In this document: positions 1 through 5,706 of the stretch, piece by piece
How positions within the stretch are numbered: position 1 is the first letter of the stretch
Layout of the letters: the number at the start of each line of letters is the position of its first letter
Assembly: GCA_002320385.1 (NCBI GenBank)
Contig: DCKN01000015.1
Location: 1 to 5,706 of the forward strand
Direction of reading: 5' to 3'
Source: Proteobacteria bacterium UBA1673
Lineage (GTDB): Bacteria; Pseudomonadota; Gammaproteobacteria; Comchoanobacterales; Comchoanobacteraceae
Length of the DNA: 5,706 nucleotides
The notes under the pieces: generated by a model
Database searches by the model: none
What the model was told of the DNA's origin: nothing
Seen by the model: only the letters and a program-made list of their open reading frames with translations
Translations under genes and position numbers: made by a program

Positions 1-837
1 ATCCAGATGTCGTACACGCAAAGGCGTATATGACGCGTCAGCTTGAGAAAGTGTCAAGTCAAACCGATTGGCATTCAGAAGCGAGATCGTCTGAGGATGC
101 TTAGGCGAACGAAATAGCGCAGCAGTGGTATCAGATTCGATAATCTTTCCCCGATGCATGACGTAAATCCGCTGGCAAAAAGACTTGACCATATTGAGAT
201 CATGACTGATGATAAGGACCGCCATACCTGTTTCTGATTGTTTTTCTTGAATTAAACGTAAGATGTCAAGTTGAAGAGACGCATCCAAAGCAGTCGTAGG
301 TTCATCGGCAATCAATAAATCGGGATCATTAACGAGCGCCATCGCCAGCAGTGCGCGTTGTCTTTGGCCTCCACTCAGTTCGTGCGGCAGTTTTTTGGCA
401 TGATTAATACGTTTAGTATCGAATTGAACCTCTGCTAACGCTTTGTAGGCTTTGCTTTTTGCGATATCATAAGATAGATCTGAATGCACCGTCACTGCCT
501 CGATGAGCTGCTGCTCAATTGTATGCAGGGGATTAAATGCGACGAGAGGCTCTTGAAGCATTAAACTAATCTTACGGTTTCTGATTTGATTCAGCGCACT
601 CGTGGATAGCTTGAGCATATCCTGATTGTTAAAAAGAATACTGCCGTGAGATGGTAATTTTCTTCGCTTTTGAATTTGCACGACCAGATGAGCGGTCAGA
701 GTTTTACCCGAGCCGCTTTCACCAACAATAGCAACAGATTCATGCGCATTGACGATTAGCTGATCTACGTCAAGCTTGAAGTCACTGTCCGCACCGTAAC
801 TAAACTGAAGGTTCTCAATAGTCAATATGGCAGTCAT
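1..837 (-). CDS. yejF: YejF/NppD-type peptide importer ATPase, first cassette (3' end cut by window)
   Basis: This is the ATP-hydrolysing subunit of the importer, acting on the cytoplasmic face of the YejB/YejE pair. The frame is open from the ATG at 837 to the left edge, giving 279 residues. One complete ABC domain is visible: Walker A GESGSGKT (39-46), Q-loop Gln95 in LMLQEP, signature LSGGQ (154-158), Walker B LLIADE (174-179) with catalytic Glu179, D-loop ALD (183-185) and H-loop His212. All nucleotide-handling residues are intact. YejF proteins are about 530 residues with two fused cassettes. The last visible residues (TPLRVRHLD) look like the first strand of the second cassette, so roughly half the gene is probably missing. 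The start is supported by a good ribosome site and by an ATGA overlap with the yejE stop, implying translational coupling. A single-cassette OppD-like subunit is less likely, because the cassette continues into what looks like a second one. Confidence 0.95.
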   Translation of the reverse strand, partial: MTAILTIENLQFSYGADSDFKLDVDQLIVNAHESVAIVGESGSGKTLTAHLVVQIQKRRKLPSHGSILFNNQDMLKLSTSALNQIRNRKISLMLQEPLVAFNPLHTIEQQLIEAVTVHSDLSYDIAKSKAYKALAEVQFDTKRINHAKKLPHELSGGQRQRALLAMALVNDPDLLIADEPTTALDASLQLDILRLIQEKQSETGMAVLIISHDLNMVKSFCQRIYVMHRGKIIESDTTAALFRSPKHPQTISLLNANRFDLTLSQADASYTPLRVRHLD

Positions 838-1853
838 GCACCATCTCCATGAGGATCAACGGCATCGCGTAATCCCTCCCCAATAAAAACCAGTAGCGAC
901 AATAAGATAAACATTACGAAAAAAATACTCAATCCAATCCACGGTGCGTGGAGATTCATCTTAGCCTGCGACATAATCTCTCCCAAAGACGCACTACCAA
1001 TCGGCATGCCGAACCCAAGAAAGTCGAGAGATGTGAGAGACATAATACCACCAATGACATTCCACGGCAGATAAGTAATTGTGGCAACCAACGCATTCGG
1101 TAAAATATGCCTAAAAATGATGAGACGATTAGAGACCCCCAAAGTCTTAGCAGCAGTCACATAATCAAGATTGCGCGCTCTGAGAAACTCAGCTCTGACA
1201 ACACCAACAAATTTGATCCATCCAAAAATAAGCATGACCAAGAGCAGGCCCCAAAAACCTGGCTGCATAAAACTCGATAGGATAATCAACAGATACAGAG
1301 TTGGCATGCCAGAAAATATCTCTATTAACCTTTGTCCAATGAGATCGATAAGTCCGCCAAAATAACCCTGTACCGCACCAAGCGATACGCCCAAAGTTAG
1401 ACTCATAGAGGTTAGTATTAAACCAAACATAATGCTTGTGCGTAGCGCGTATAGTACCCGCGCAAGAATATCTCGTCCTTGATCGTCGGTTCCCAGCCAA
1501 TGTCTCGAACTGGGAGGGGCCGGTTGGGGATCAACCGACTGAAAATCATGCGTATCATAGCTGTAGGGAATAATTGGCATAATCAGCCATCCATGATTGT
1601 TGATATTATTCTCTATAAATTCCGAACGATAATCTGTAGAGGTCGTCAGCTTCCCTCCAAACTTAGTTGCAGGATAATGAAACAAAACCGGAGAGTATAC
1701 TTCACCTTTGTAGTAGACAAGCAGCGGCTGATCATTGGCAATAAAATTACTGCACAAGCTAATCACAAACAACCAAACAAATCCATAGCTTGCTAGACGT
1801 GATCGACGGTTTGTCCAGAAAGTGTTAAGTTGACGTTGAAGTCGTGTATCCAT
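834..1853 (-). CDS. yejE: YejE/NppC-type peptide ABC importer permease
   Basis: Inner-membrane channel subunit of the OppC/DppC type, 339 residues, close to E. coli YejE in length and sequence. A basic cytoplasmic N-terminus (NRRSR, 15-19) precedes TM1 at about 22-39. A periplasmic stretch of about 100 residues follows (40-138), which is typical of YejE; it opens with ANDQPLLV and ends with the OppC-type signature LGTDDQGRD (120-128). Further membrane segments lie near 139-162, 182-197, 199-219, 254-277 and 304-325. The ATPase-docking EAA loop is at about 233-252 (AAKTLGV ... HILPN), with the conserved Gly239 and the LP pair. The segment TSLDFLGFG (274-282) is also diagnostic. It begins 9 nt after the yejB stop without an obvious Shine-Dalgarno sequence, so reinitiation after yejB is likely. 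It overlaps yejF by 4 nt. I see no damage. Confidence 0.96.
   Translation of the reverse strand: MDTRLQRQLNTFWTNRRSRLASYGFVWLFVISLCSNFIANDQPLLVYYKGEVYSPVLFHYPATKFGGKLTTSTDYRSEFIENNINNHGWLIMPIIPYSYDTHDFQSVDPQPAPPSSRHWLGTDDQGRDILARVLYALRTSIMFGLILTSMSLTLGVSLGAVQGYFGGLIDLIGQRLIEIFSGMPTLYLLIILSSFMQPGFWGLLLVMLIFGWIKFVGVVRAEFLRARNLDYVTAAKTLGVSNRLIIFRHILPNALVATITYLPWNVIGGIMSLTSLDFLGFGMPIGSASLGEIMSQAKMNLHAPWIGLSIFFVMFILLSLLVFIGEGLRDAVDPHGDGA
845..848 (-). promoter_or_regulatory. Ribosome binding site of yejF inside the yejE end
   Basis: On the minus strand GGAG is followed by 7 nt and then the ATG at 837. This is the best Shine-Dalgarno match at any gene start in the window. It lies within the last codons of yejE and fixes the yejF start at the ATGA overlap. 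Confidence 0.75.
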
Positions 1854-1862
1854 AAAACTGCA

Positions 1863-2936
1863 TCACTGCTTTGAAAAATTAATACGCTTATCCACCAGGC
1901 TATAGGTCAAGTCGGATAGTAGGTTAACCAAAAGGCCAAGTAAAGAGAATAAGTAAAGTGTACCAAATACGACTGGATAGTCTCTTTGTATCGTCGCTTC
2001 ATATGACAGCAGTCCCAGCCCATCAAGTGAAAAAATAATCTCAATCAGAAGTGAACCTGTAAAAAACATCTCGACAATCGCACCCGGAATACTAGAAATA
2101 ATCAACAATAAAGCATTTCTAAGGACATGTTTATAAAGTACGTTTTTTTCATCTAAGCCTTTCAGACGCGCTGTAAGTACATAAGTTTTGTGAATTTCGT
2201 CAAGAAAAGAGTTTTTCGTGAGCAAAGTAAGCGTGGCAAAACTCCCAATAATGATCGCACTAATTGGTAGCACCAGGTGCCAGAAGTAATCAATGATCTT
2301 TTGATACCAGGTCAAGTTAACAAAATCATCTGAGACCAAGCCGCGTAGAGGAAAGATTGTAAAATATTCGCCGCTTGCAAAGAAAATAATCATGATAATG
2401 GCAAACAGGAATGTTGGGGTCGCGTTGCCCAGAAGCAAGAGGTTAGTGCTCACTCGATCAAACCGGCTACCGGGTTTCTGCGCCTTTTTAATACCCAAAG
2501 GAATACTAATCCCATAGACTAAGAGGGTGCTCCATATACCCAAAGACATCGATACTGGGAGTTTTTCTGCAATAATACTGAGCACGGATGCATCACGATA
2601 ATAGCTCTTACCAAGATCAAAGACGACATATGCTTGCAACATATTGACATAGCGTTGCAAGACGGGTTGGTCAAATCCATACATACGTTTGATCCTGTCC
2701 AGTGTTTCTTCACTGACCCCTTGAGTCACTTGCTGATCAGAGCGTTCACCAACGCTAGCGGCCTCACTCTGATTTTCGAGACGACTGGTCGCAGAAAAGC
2801 TCGGTAGAGTGAGTCTGGCAATAGTTTGCTCAACAGGGCCGCCAGGGAGGAATTGAATCACGATAAAGTTAATGGTAATGATGCCCCAAAGCGTTGGGAT
2901 AATTAGAAACAACCGTTTGAGAATATAGCTCAACAT
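1863..2936 (-). CDS. yejB: YejB/NppB-type peptide ABC importer permease
   Basis: Inner-membrane channel subunit of the OppB/DppB type, 357 residues, pairing with YejE. The N-terminus (KRLFLIIPTLWGIITINF, 7-24) is the characteristic first membrane segment of the family and is followed by the QFLPGGPVEQ motif (28-37). A soluble, low-complexity stretch (about 41-78) occupies the position where E. coli YejB also has a variable insert. Other membrane segments lie near 127-148, 163-188, 217-239, 275-300 and 321-347. The ATPase-docking EAA loop is at about 254-275 (LTARLKGLDEKN ... HVLRNAL). Strongly family-specific stretches include FPLRGLVS (195-202), LTKNSFLDE (239-247) and DYPVVFGTLY (319-328). 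The ATG at 2936 is the only in-frame start after an upstream stop and aligns with the E. coli start. It has no convincing Shine-Dalgarno sequence. It sits 86 nt after the preceding binding-protein gene, the widest gap in the operon. Confidence 0.96.
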   Translation of the reverse strand: MLSYILKRLFLIIPTLWGIITINFIVIQFLPGGPVEQTIARLTLPSFSATSRLENQSEAASVGERSDQQVTQGVSEETLDRIKRMYGFDQPVLQRYVNMLQAYVVFDLGKSYYRDASVLSIIAEKLPVSMSLGIWSTLLVYGISIPLGIKKAQKPGSRFDRVSTNLLLLGNATPTFLFAIIMIIFFASGEYFTIFPLRGLVSDDFVNLTWYQKIIDYFWHLVLPISAIIIGSFATLTLLTKNSFLDEIHKTYVLTARLKGLDEKNVLYKHVLRNALLLIISSIPGAIVEMFFTGSLLIEIIFSLDGLGLLSYEATIQRDYPVVFGTLYLFSLLGLLVNLLSDLTYSLVDKRINFSKQ

Positions 2937-3022
2937 AGCGAGATCATAGTCGGAACAAACAAGATATTTCCATCATAGCTACTCACGTTGGAAAGTGCAA
3001 GATGGCGCAACAGCTGACTGAG
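2937..3022. other. 86-nt intercistronic gap between second yejA and yejB
   Basis: This is the only non-coding stretch longer than 9 nt. It contains no clear terminator: there is no GC-rich stem followed by a T-run on the minus strand. It holds a modest inverted repeat (2967-2972 with 2989-2994), a direct repeat of ATCATAG (2943-2949 and 2972-2978) and a ten-codon open frame (2976-2944). I see no convincing promoter. Such gaps between a binding protein and its permeases often carry RNA structures that set higher expression of the binding protein. That role here is inference. Confidence 0.6.
2967..2994 (-). repeat. Short inverted repeat, possible intercistronic hairpin
   Basis: TTTCCA at 2967-2972 is perfectly complementary to TGGAAA at 2989-2994, with a 16-nt loop. 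A 6-bp stem with a loop this long is weak by itself and may be chance. It is listed because it lies in the only gap of the operon, between a binding-protein gene and the permease genes. Confidence 0.25.
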
Positions 3023-4762
3023 TCAATTCGTAGCGGATTTTGGTGAGCTTTGATGACTTACTGACCACCAATACTTAAAATTATCTTTGGGCCGACATTG
3101 TAATGGAATGTCAAAACCATCAATTATATCCCAGTAAGCAAACCTATCATGGCTTGGATACCACATGGGAATCAACGCATCAGAATCCATCATCATCGTA
3201 TCAATAGACTGAATAGCAGAAACTTTTTTTGATGAGGATATGAGTGAGTCATACATTTTTATCTGTGAAGAAATCTTTGGGCTTCTAATCCCAAAGAGCG
3301 TCCCAAAGCTAAATGGGTTCCGTGTATTCACAACAAGGTTCTGAACGAACAATCTAGGTTCAGTCTGTGCCACCGGAAGGTGGAAATAAGCTAAATCAAA
3401 ATCACCAGAGCGAAGTTGGTAAATATAAGAAGCAACATCAACTCGATGAATCGTAGTTTGAATGCCCAATTGATGCAAGTTTTTCGCAAATATAGTCGCA
3501 ATTTTTTCATTTTGAACGCTATCCACCAACAGCTTAATTGAAAGCGGTCGCCCCGTAGATCGATTGACCCGACGACCTCGTTCCGATCGCCACCCAAGAT
3601 CAGATAAGAGTTGGTCTGCTTTCTCAAGATCAAATGGAAAGTGATGTTTTACTGGTGATGCGTAGGGGGTATTGGTAAAAAAACTATTAAAACGAGTATA
3701 TTCGTTGTTGAATAAATTCGAATTCAAGCGCTCAAAGTCAAATGCGAGACTGATCGCACGGCGCATAGATTGATTCTGCCACACAGACCGATGCTGATTG
3801 TAGACAAATCCTTGGACACCAACAGGTCGTTTAACGGGAATACGCATCAGTTTCAATGCTGAATTATTTTTTGACACTCTCTTTAGTTGTTCAAAGTCCT
3901 CATAAAAAGGTTCCCATCGATAGTCTGCTGACCGGCGTTTGAATAACTCAAAACCTGAATGACGAGATTTTACATAGACAAATTTTATAGTATTGAAGTG
4001 AAACATGTTAGCGCGTAATGGTAAACTTTTTGCCCAGTACAGAGGGTTCTTTTGTAAGACAGCAAATTGATTACGACGCAAAGATGCAATTTGGTATACA
4101 CCACTCGTGACGGGTTGCTGGCCAGAGCGCAAGCTTTGCGATTGCGTAATGGGTAGCTGCATGATAAAGAGCACATCAGCAATCGTCATAGGTACTTGGG
4201 ATTTGATTTTTAGATGCCCTGTGTCAATTCGACTAAAGGATAAAGCTAAAGCTGGAGGTAACTGGAGTTCGATCTGGCCATTGCTGCGAAAATGACTAAG
4301 ACTAGCAATCACATCATCACTGGTAATTGATTCACCGTTTGAAAACTGAGCTTCATCATTGATGGTCACCGAGAGTTGTTTTTTATCGTTTGAAAGCTGA
4401 ATATCAGACGCAATCAGTGAATGATAGATGCCGTAATCAAAGTCATCGGCAATCATAAGACTATCGAAGCATAAGTACCAATTACTGGCAATATCTAAGT
4501 CCTCAGAGAACGGATTATAATGCATCATATTTTCAGATCGAATCAAATTGATGGTGCCACCGTCTCGATGTGATGGTAACACCCGATGTGGTTGATCAAA
4601 TCGAAATGGTTTACGAATAATCATCCCTCGAACACTGTCAATAGTAACATTGGCATAGCAATAAAGTGGCCAAAGTCCAGATACATAAGCGAATATCAAA
4701 AAGTATAATCCCCATTTCCAATTTGTCGTGTATTGTCTCGTCTTTGCAATCATTTTAAACAT
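3023..4762 (-). CDS. yejA: Second YejA-like periplasmic peptide-binding protein (family 5), divergent
   Basis: Periplasmic ligand-binding subunit, 579 residues, of the SBP_bac_5 family. A basic N-region is followed by a hydrophobic core (about 18-34) and a likely signal peptidase I site after Ala37 (CYA/N); no lipobox is seen. YejA-type landmarks are present in order: DGGTINL (67-73), CFDSLMIADDFDYGIYHSLIA (98-118), the NGESITSDDV block (142-151), SGVYQI (220-225), AFDFERLNSNLF (340-351), ADQLLSDLGW (382-391), and IPMWYPSHDRFAYWD near the C-terminus (531-545). It is a diverged paralogue of the upstream gene: 27 of about 61 residues match over the AFDF region by my count. It lacks about 29 residues that the neighbour has before the LLxxxGW motif. 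Its place in the operon corresponds to nppA2 of P. aeruginosa. The start is uncertain: the ATG at 4762 gives the listed protein, but the in-frame ATG at 4753 (Met4) forms an ATGA overlap with the upstream stop. The signal peptide is intact either way. Confidence 0.92.
   Translation of the reverse strand: MFKMIAKTRQYTTNWKWGLYFLIFAYVSGLWPLYCYANVTIDSVRGMIIRKPFRFDQPHRVLPSHRDGGTINLIRSENMMHYNPFSEDLDIASNWYLCFDSLMIADDFDYGIYHSLIASDIQLSNDKKQLSVTINDEAQFSNGESITSDDVIASLSHFRSNGQIELQLPPALALSFSRIDTGHLKIKSQVPMTIADVLFIMQLPITQSQSLRSGQQPVTSGVYQIASLRRNQFAVLQKNPLYWAKSLPLRANMFHFNTIKFVYVKSRHSGFELFKRRSADYRWEPFYEDFEQLKRVSKNNSALKLMRIPVKRPVGVQGFVYNQHRSVWQNQSMRRAISLAFDFERLNSNLFNNEYTRFNSFFTNTPYASPVKHHFPFDLEKADQLLSDLGWRSERGRRVNRSTGRPLSIKLLVDSVQNEKIATIFAKNLHQLGIQTTIHRVDVASYIYQLRSGDFDLAYFHLPVAQTEPRLFVQNLVVNTRNPFSFGTLFGIRSPKISSQIKMYDSLISSSKKVSAIQSIDTMMMDSDALIPMWYPSHDRFAYWDIIDGFDIPLQCRPKDNFKYWWSVSHQSSPKSATN
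4750..4762 (-). promoter_or_regulatory. Overlapping stop/start junction of the two yejA-like genes
   Basis: The upstream binding-protein gene ends with TGA at 4752-4750. The downstream gene has two in-frame ATGs here, at 4762 and 4753. The second shares ATGA with the stop, like the yejE/yejF junction. The only Shine-Dalgarno-like element is a weak TAAGA (4768-4764), 10 nt before the 4753 ATG but only 1 nt before the 4762 ATG. This mildly favours 4753. Confidence 0.55.
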
Positions 4763-5706
4763 GTCTTAGATGAATCACCGATATGATACCAGCTACTGAG
4801 ATCAACACCATATCGAGGATAGGTTTTTGGAGGGCACAATGACTTCCAGTAGGCAATACGACTATACCCAAGGTGCCAATGAGGAATCACGTAATATTGC
4901 CACATGAGAATTCTATCAAGCGCGCGCATTTGCATCGTGACATCTGATTTATGCTTCGCAACATTTATCTGGGTAACTAAGGAATCTACGGCTGGGTTGT
5001 CAATACCCATGATGTTTAAACTACCTACTTGATGCGCTTGCGATGAGTGCCAAAACAGAAACTGCTCGCTACCAGGGTTAGTCGGTGCAGGCCAGCTGTA
5101 TGTCGTCATTTCAAAGTCCGAACTTTTAATCCGCGCAATCCAATCGCTCGGGGAAATAAGCTGAATCTTCATAGCAATACCGAGTCGTTCTAATATCTGT
5201 TGATATGGCAACGCCACACGTTGCATCGCAGGAGAATTGATTAATAATGTAAACTGCAGCTTTTTACCTGATTGAAGATGGCGACGATGATTACCTTCAA
5301 CAATCCAACCAGCTTGGTCTAAAAGATTTTGAGCGGTATGCAGCCTTGCGGTGAGAGATGCGTTAGAGATTGGTTCAGCGCCTGACCATAGTGCATCAGG
5401 AAGCGACGATCGATAAGGGGTGAGCAGCGCTGCCTCAGCAGCACTCAATTTTGAAGTTGCAGCAAATTCACTATGCGAAAAAAAACTCTGGCTACGTTGA
5501 TAACTTCTGTAAAAAAGGTTGTTGTTTAGCCAATCAAAATCGAAGGCAAGATTGAGCGCTTCTCGCACGCGGCGATCTTTAAAGGGCGCTCGTCGAGTAT
5601 TCATCGCAAAAGCCTGCATGCCAACAGGTGTCTCAACAGGAACTTCAACTTTAATGATATCACCACTTGTGAATGATTTCCCCTGATACTGACGCGCCCA
5701 GAATTT
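4750..5706 (-). CDS. yejA: YejA-like periplasmic peptide-binding protein, C-terminal part (5' end cut by window)
   Basis: Periplasmic ligand-binding subunit; 318 codons are visible and the frame is open through the right edge. A Met codon at 5619 is not the start: the 29 codons before it (beginning KFWARQYQGKSF) match the YejA family, where E. coli has a similar NWATRYTGKNF stretch. YejA proteins are about 600 residues, so roughly the first half, including the signal peptide, is off-window. Fragment landmarks: PVGMQAFAMNTRR (27-39), DRRVREALNLAFDFDWLNNNLF (44-65), SQSFFSHSEF (72-81), a family-typical linker (84-124), LLDQAGW, MGIDNPAVDSLV, and LDRILMWQYYVIPHW near the C-terminus. It keeps more E. 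coli YejA features (the linker, DRRVREA, NPAVDSL, WxYY) than the downstream paralogue does, so it is probably the more conventional binding protein. Its position corresponds to nppA1 of P. aeruginosa. It ends at an overlap with the next gene, implying coupled translation. Confidence 0.93.
   Translation of the reverse strand, partial: KFWARQYQGKSFTSGDIIKVEVPVETPVGMQAFAMNTRRAPFKDRRVREALNLAFDFDWLNNNLFYRSYQRSQSFFSHSEFAATSKLSAAEAALLTPYRSSLPDALWSGAEPISNASLTARLHTAQNLLDQAGWIVEGNHRRHLQSGKKLQFTLLINSPAMQRVALPYQQILERLGIAMKIQLISPSDWIARIKSSDFEMTTYSWPAPTNPGSEQFLFWHSSQAHQVGSLNIMGIDNPAVDSLVTQINVAKHKSDVTMQMRALDRILMWQYYVIPHWHLGYSRIAYWKSLCPPKTYPRYGVDLSSWYHIGDSSKTCLK

Noticed and set aside
1171..1796. Open frames on the plus strand (1171-1365, 1479-1796) and an alternative minus frame (1189-1500) inside yejE.
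   Set aside because: They lie wholly within a confidently identified permease gene and their translations show no recognisable domain. They are shadows of yejE.
1861..1865. TGATG stop/start overlap at the yejB end, resembling a coupled start for yejE.
   Set aside because: The ATG at 1863 is out of frame with yejE and gives only about a dozen codons. The yejE start at 1853 fits the family N-terminus.
2519..2713. Alternative minus-strand frame inside yejB.
   Set aside because: It is contained in the conserved yejB coding region, with no ribosome site or recognisable protein features.
2937..3022. Possible Rho-independent terminator or internal promoter in the 86-nt gap.
   Set aside because: There is no GC-rich stem with a following T-run, and I could not find a convincing -35/-10 pair. 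The genes on either side form one functional transporter.
3391..4295. Several 60-80 residue frames on either strand within the second binding-protein gene.
   Set aside because: All are embedded in the continuous 579-codon gene and lack independent support.
5478..5485. Run of eight T on the coding strand of the first binding protein, with a run of seven at the matching place in the second (3677-3683); possible slippage or phase-variation site.
   Set aside because: Both encode the shared SFF motif and the frame is intact in each. Codon choice for Phe-Phe explains the runs, and there is no sign of a programmed shift.
5617..5619. ATG that could be taken as the start of the first binding-protein gene.
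   Set aside because: The frame stays open for 29 codons upstream to the window edge and those residues match the YejA family. There is no signal peptide after this ATG, so the gene is simply truncated by the window.
1..5706. Search for a novel defence, mobile or RNA-based system.
   Set aside because: Almost every base is accounted for by five genes of one known transporter type. I saw no repeat arrays, transposase, tRNA or unexplained long non-coding stretch.

Overview
The window is almost entirely one minus-strand operon of a Gram-negative bacterium, transcribed from the right end to the left. It encodes a YejABEF/Npp-type peptide ABC importer (peptide/nickel/opine family; family 5 solute-binding proteins). 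Both edges cut genes: the first gene loses its N-terminal part at the right edge, and the last loses its second ATPase domain at the left edge. The moderate-to-low GC (roughly 40-45% by eye), the Sec signal peptide and the close resemblance of the permeases and ATPase to Escherichia coli YejB, YejE and YejF suggest a gammaproteobacterium. I cannot name the genus from this window.

Layout in order of transcription: (1) 5706-4750, C-terminal 318 codons of a YejA-like periplasmic binding protein. (2) 4762-3023, a second, divergent YejA-like binding protein that overlaps the end of the first. (3) An 86-nt gap (3022-2937), the only real intergenic space. (4) 2936-1863, YejB-type permease. (5) 1853-834, YejE-type permease, 9 nt after yejB. 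(6) 837-1, YejF-type ATPase, starting inside the yejE stop codon (ATGA). About 98% of the window is coding. I found no RNA gene, mobile element, CRISPR array or clear terminator.

How the parts should work together: one or both binding proteins capture a peptide-like ligand in the periplasm and deliver it to the YejB/YejE channel. A YejF-type double-cassette ATPase powers import into the cytoplasm. The order binding protein - binding protein - permease - permease - ATPase is that of the Pseudomonas aeruginosa nppA1A2BCD operon, which takes up peptidyl-nucleoside antibiotics. E. coli YejABEF imports microcin C, and related systems import murein-derived peptides. The window therefore holds a recognisable system, not a new one. 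The point most worth following is how the second binding protein has diverged from the first, including loss of about 29 residues in its middle.
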